The position numbers were made by a program, and so were the translations under genes. Of a DNA stretch of 64,000 nt, positions 63,600 to 64,000 are shown piece by piece. Origin of the DNA: Leptospira sp. WS39.C2 (GTDB taxonomy: Bacteria; Spirochaetota; Leptospiria; Leptospirales; Leptospiraceae); contig NZ_CP162142.1 in assembly GCF_040833965.1 (NCBI RefSeq), forward strand, positions 2,906,001 to 2,970,000. Direction: 5' to 3'. Every line of letters starts with the position of its first letter. Position 1 is the first letter of the stretch. Under the pieces are notes generated by a model. That model was not told the origin of the DNA, searched no databases, and saw only the letters and a program-made list of their open reading frames with translations.

Positions 63600-64000
63600 A
63601 ATAGAAAAGTAGCAATAATTATGCCAAATGCTGAAAATTTCACAATAATGCTTATTCAAAGGAATAAATCCTACGAAATGACCGATGCCTACTCCATTAT
63701 TTTCTAATATTCTGAATCCAAGGGTACATAATGTACGATTCGTACACAAAATGCCAATGAACTTGTACAATTAGGGAAGGCATTGGTGTCTTACGATCAA
63801 ATCGAATCTCAATTCGAGAAAGAAACATTCCTAATTTACTGCTAAAACCATTTCGATTACCCTAAGATTTGGACAATTTGTACATATTCTTTACGGAACA
63901 ATACTCAAATAGACCTTTTTTTAATCTAGATGCCTTTCTTAGGTACACTTCGTGCATAAATTTACAGTAAGGATTCTTTGTTGGTTCCTTAAGTTTTCAT
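63600..64000. other. gene-free regulatory region upstream of the nitrate reductase
   Basis: No complete gene is seen. It contains overlapping palindromes (63724-63736 and 63732-63746), TTGTACAA at 63763-63770 and another TGTACA-type site at 63893. A frame that would start at GTG 63952 (MHKFTVRILC) runs to the window edge and has a signal-peptide-like beginning; this could be the divergent first codons of a neighbouring gene, but 16 codons are too few to support a call. Confidence 0.45.
63724..63746 (-). promoter_or_regulatory. overlapping GTAC palindromes at the nitrate reductase promoter
   Basis: GTACATAATGTAC (63724-63736) and TGTACGATTCGTACA (63732-63746, perfect 7-1-7) overlap. On the minus strand the second palindrome fits between TTGGCA (-35-like) and CATTAT (-10-like) with an 18-base spacer, about 110 bases before the GTG start. 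An operator for a nitrate/nitrogen regulator is inferred. Confidence 0.55.

Noticed and set aside
63600..63770. N-terminal extension of the nitrate reductase to 63770
   Set aside because: The extra 57 residues contain no conserved motif; the family starts near TCSYCGVGCG, and the palindromic operator would fall inside the longer frame.
1..64000. Search for tRNA, rRNA, CRISPR arrays, insertion sequences and prophage
   Set aside because: No clover-leaf-like or rRNA-like sequence, no direct repeat array, no transposase or phage protein was recognised by eye; a dedicated scan would be decisive.

Overview
The window is chromosomal DNA from a spirochaete of the genus Leptospira, most likely a saprophytic (L. 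biflexa-like) species. The evidence is the AT-rich coding sequence, the many lipoproteins with relaxed lipoboxes, the very long spirochaetal coiled-coil protein beside a bacterial histone gene, the DUF1577/PilZ-type protein, and protein signatures typical of Leptospira. The species is an inference. I see no rRNA, tRNA, CRISPR array, insertion sequence or prophage. The window opens inside one gene (VWA-like protein) and ends in a regulatory region upstream of a nitrate reductase gene.

Region 1 (1-16.6 kb) is dense housekeeping sequence. It holds a VWA/AMP-ligase/NadR cluster, a 2-oxoglutarate oxygenase, an ICMT-like methyltransferase divergent from a PlsC-like acyltransferase / HATPase / ferritin-like operon, and then the most striking block. 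In that block a 1076-residue membrane-anchored coiled-coil protein with a C-terminal helix-turn-helix-like segment is followed after 11 bases by a 67-residue bacterial histone and after 3 more bases by methionine aminopeptidase. After these come a tiny secreted Cys/His peptide, a lone receiver-domain response regulator, thiM-thiE, queG and small proteins.

Region 2 (16.6-34.7 kb) holds surface lipoproteins (delta-60-like repeats, YHYH, MORN, SCO1), a patatin, a DUF1577/PilZ protein, FKBP, an ABC-F/ABC exporter operon, purT, an ankyrin/AraC pair, and a complete copper-efflux module: a His-rich periplasmic protein, CopZ and CopA, divergent from a CueR-type regulator. The shared intergenic region has a textbook MerR-type promoter with a 19-bp spacer and an inverted repeat.

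Region 3 (35-48 kb) has envelope proteins (an SGNH protein and a GT-C-like membrane protein), signalling proteins (STAS, a receiver fused to a histidine-kinase ATPase domain), a P-type ATPase resembling the Na,K class that carries an N-terminal EIIA-Ntr-like domain, an SDR and a neutral ceramidase.

Region 4 (48-64 kb) looks visibly more AT-rich. It contains an enlarged LpxR-like lipid A deacylase, an MFS / glycoside hydrolase 2 / alpha-beta hydrolase operon, a GXWXG protein, a CoA-binding protein, and an iron-uptake module (TonB receptor, lipoprotein, PepSY membrane protein). Three Fur-box-like 15-mers lie around that module. The region ends with a one-polypeptide assimilatory nitrate reductase (Mo domain, FAD/NADH domain and BFD domain) preceded by overlapping GTAC palindromes.
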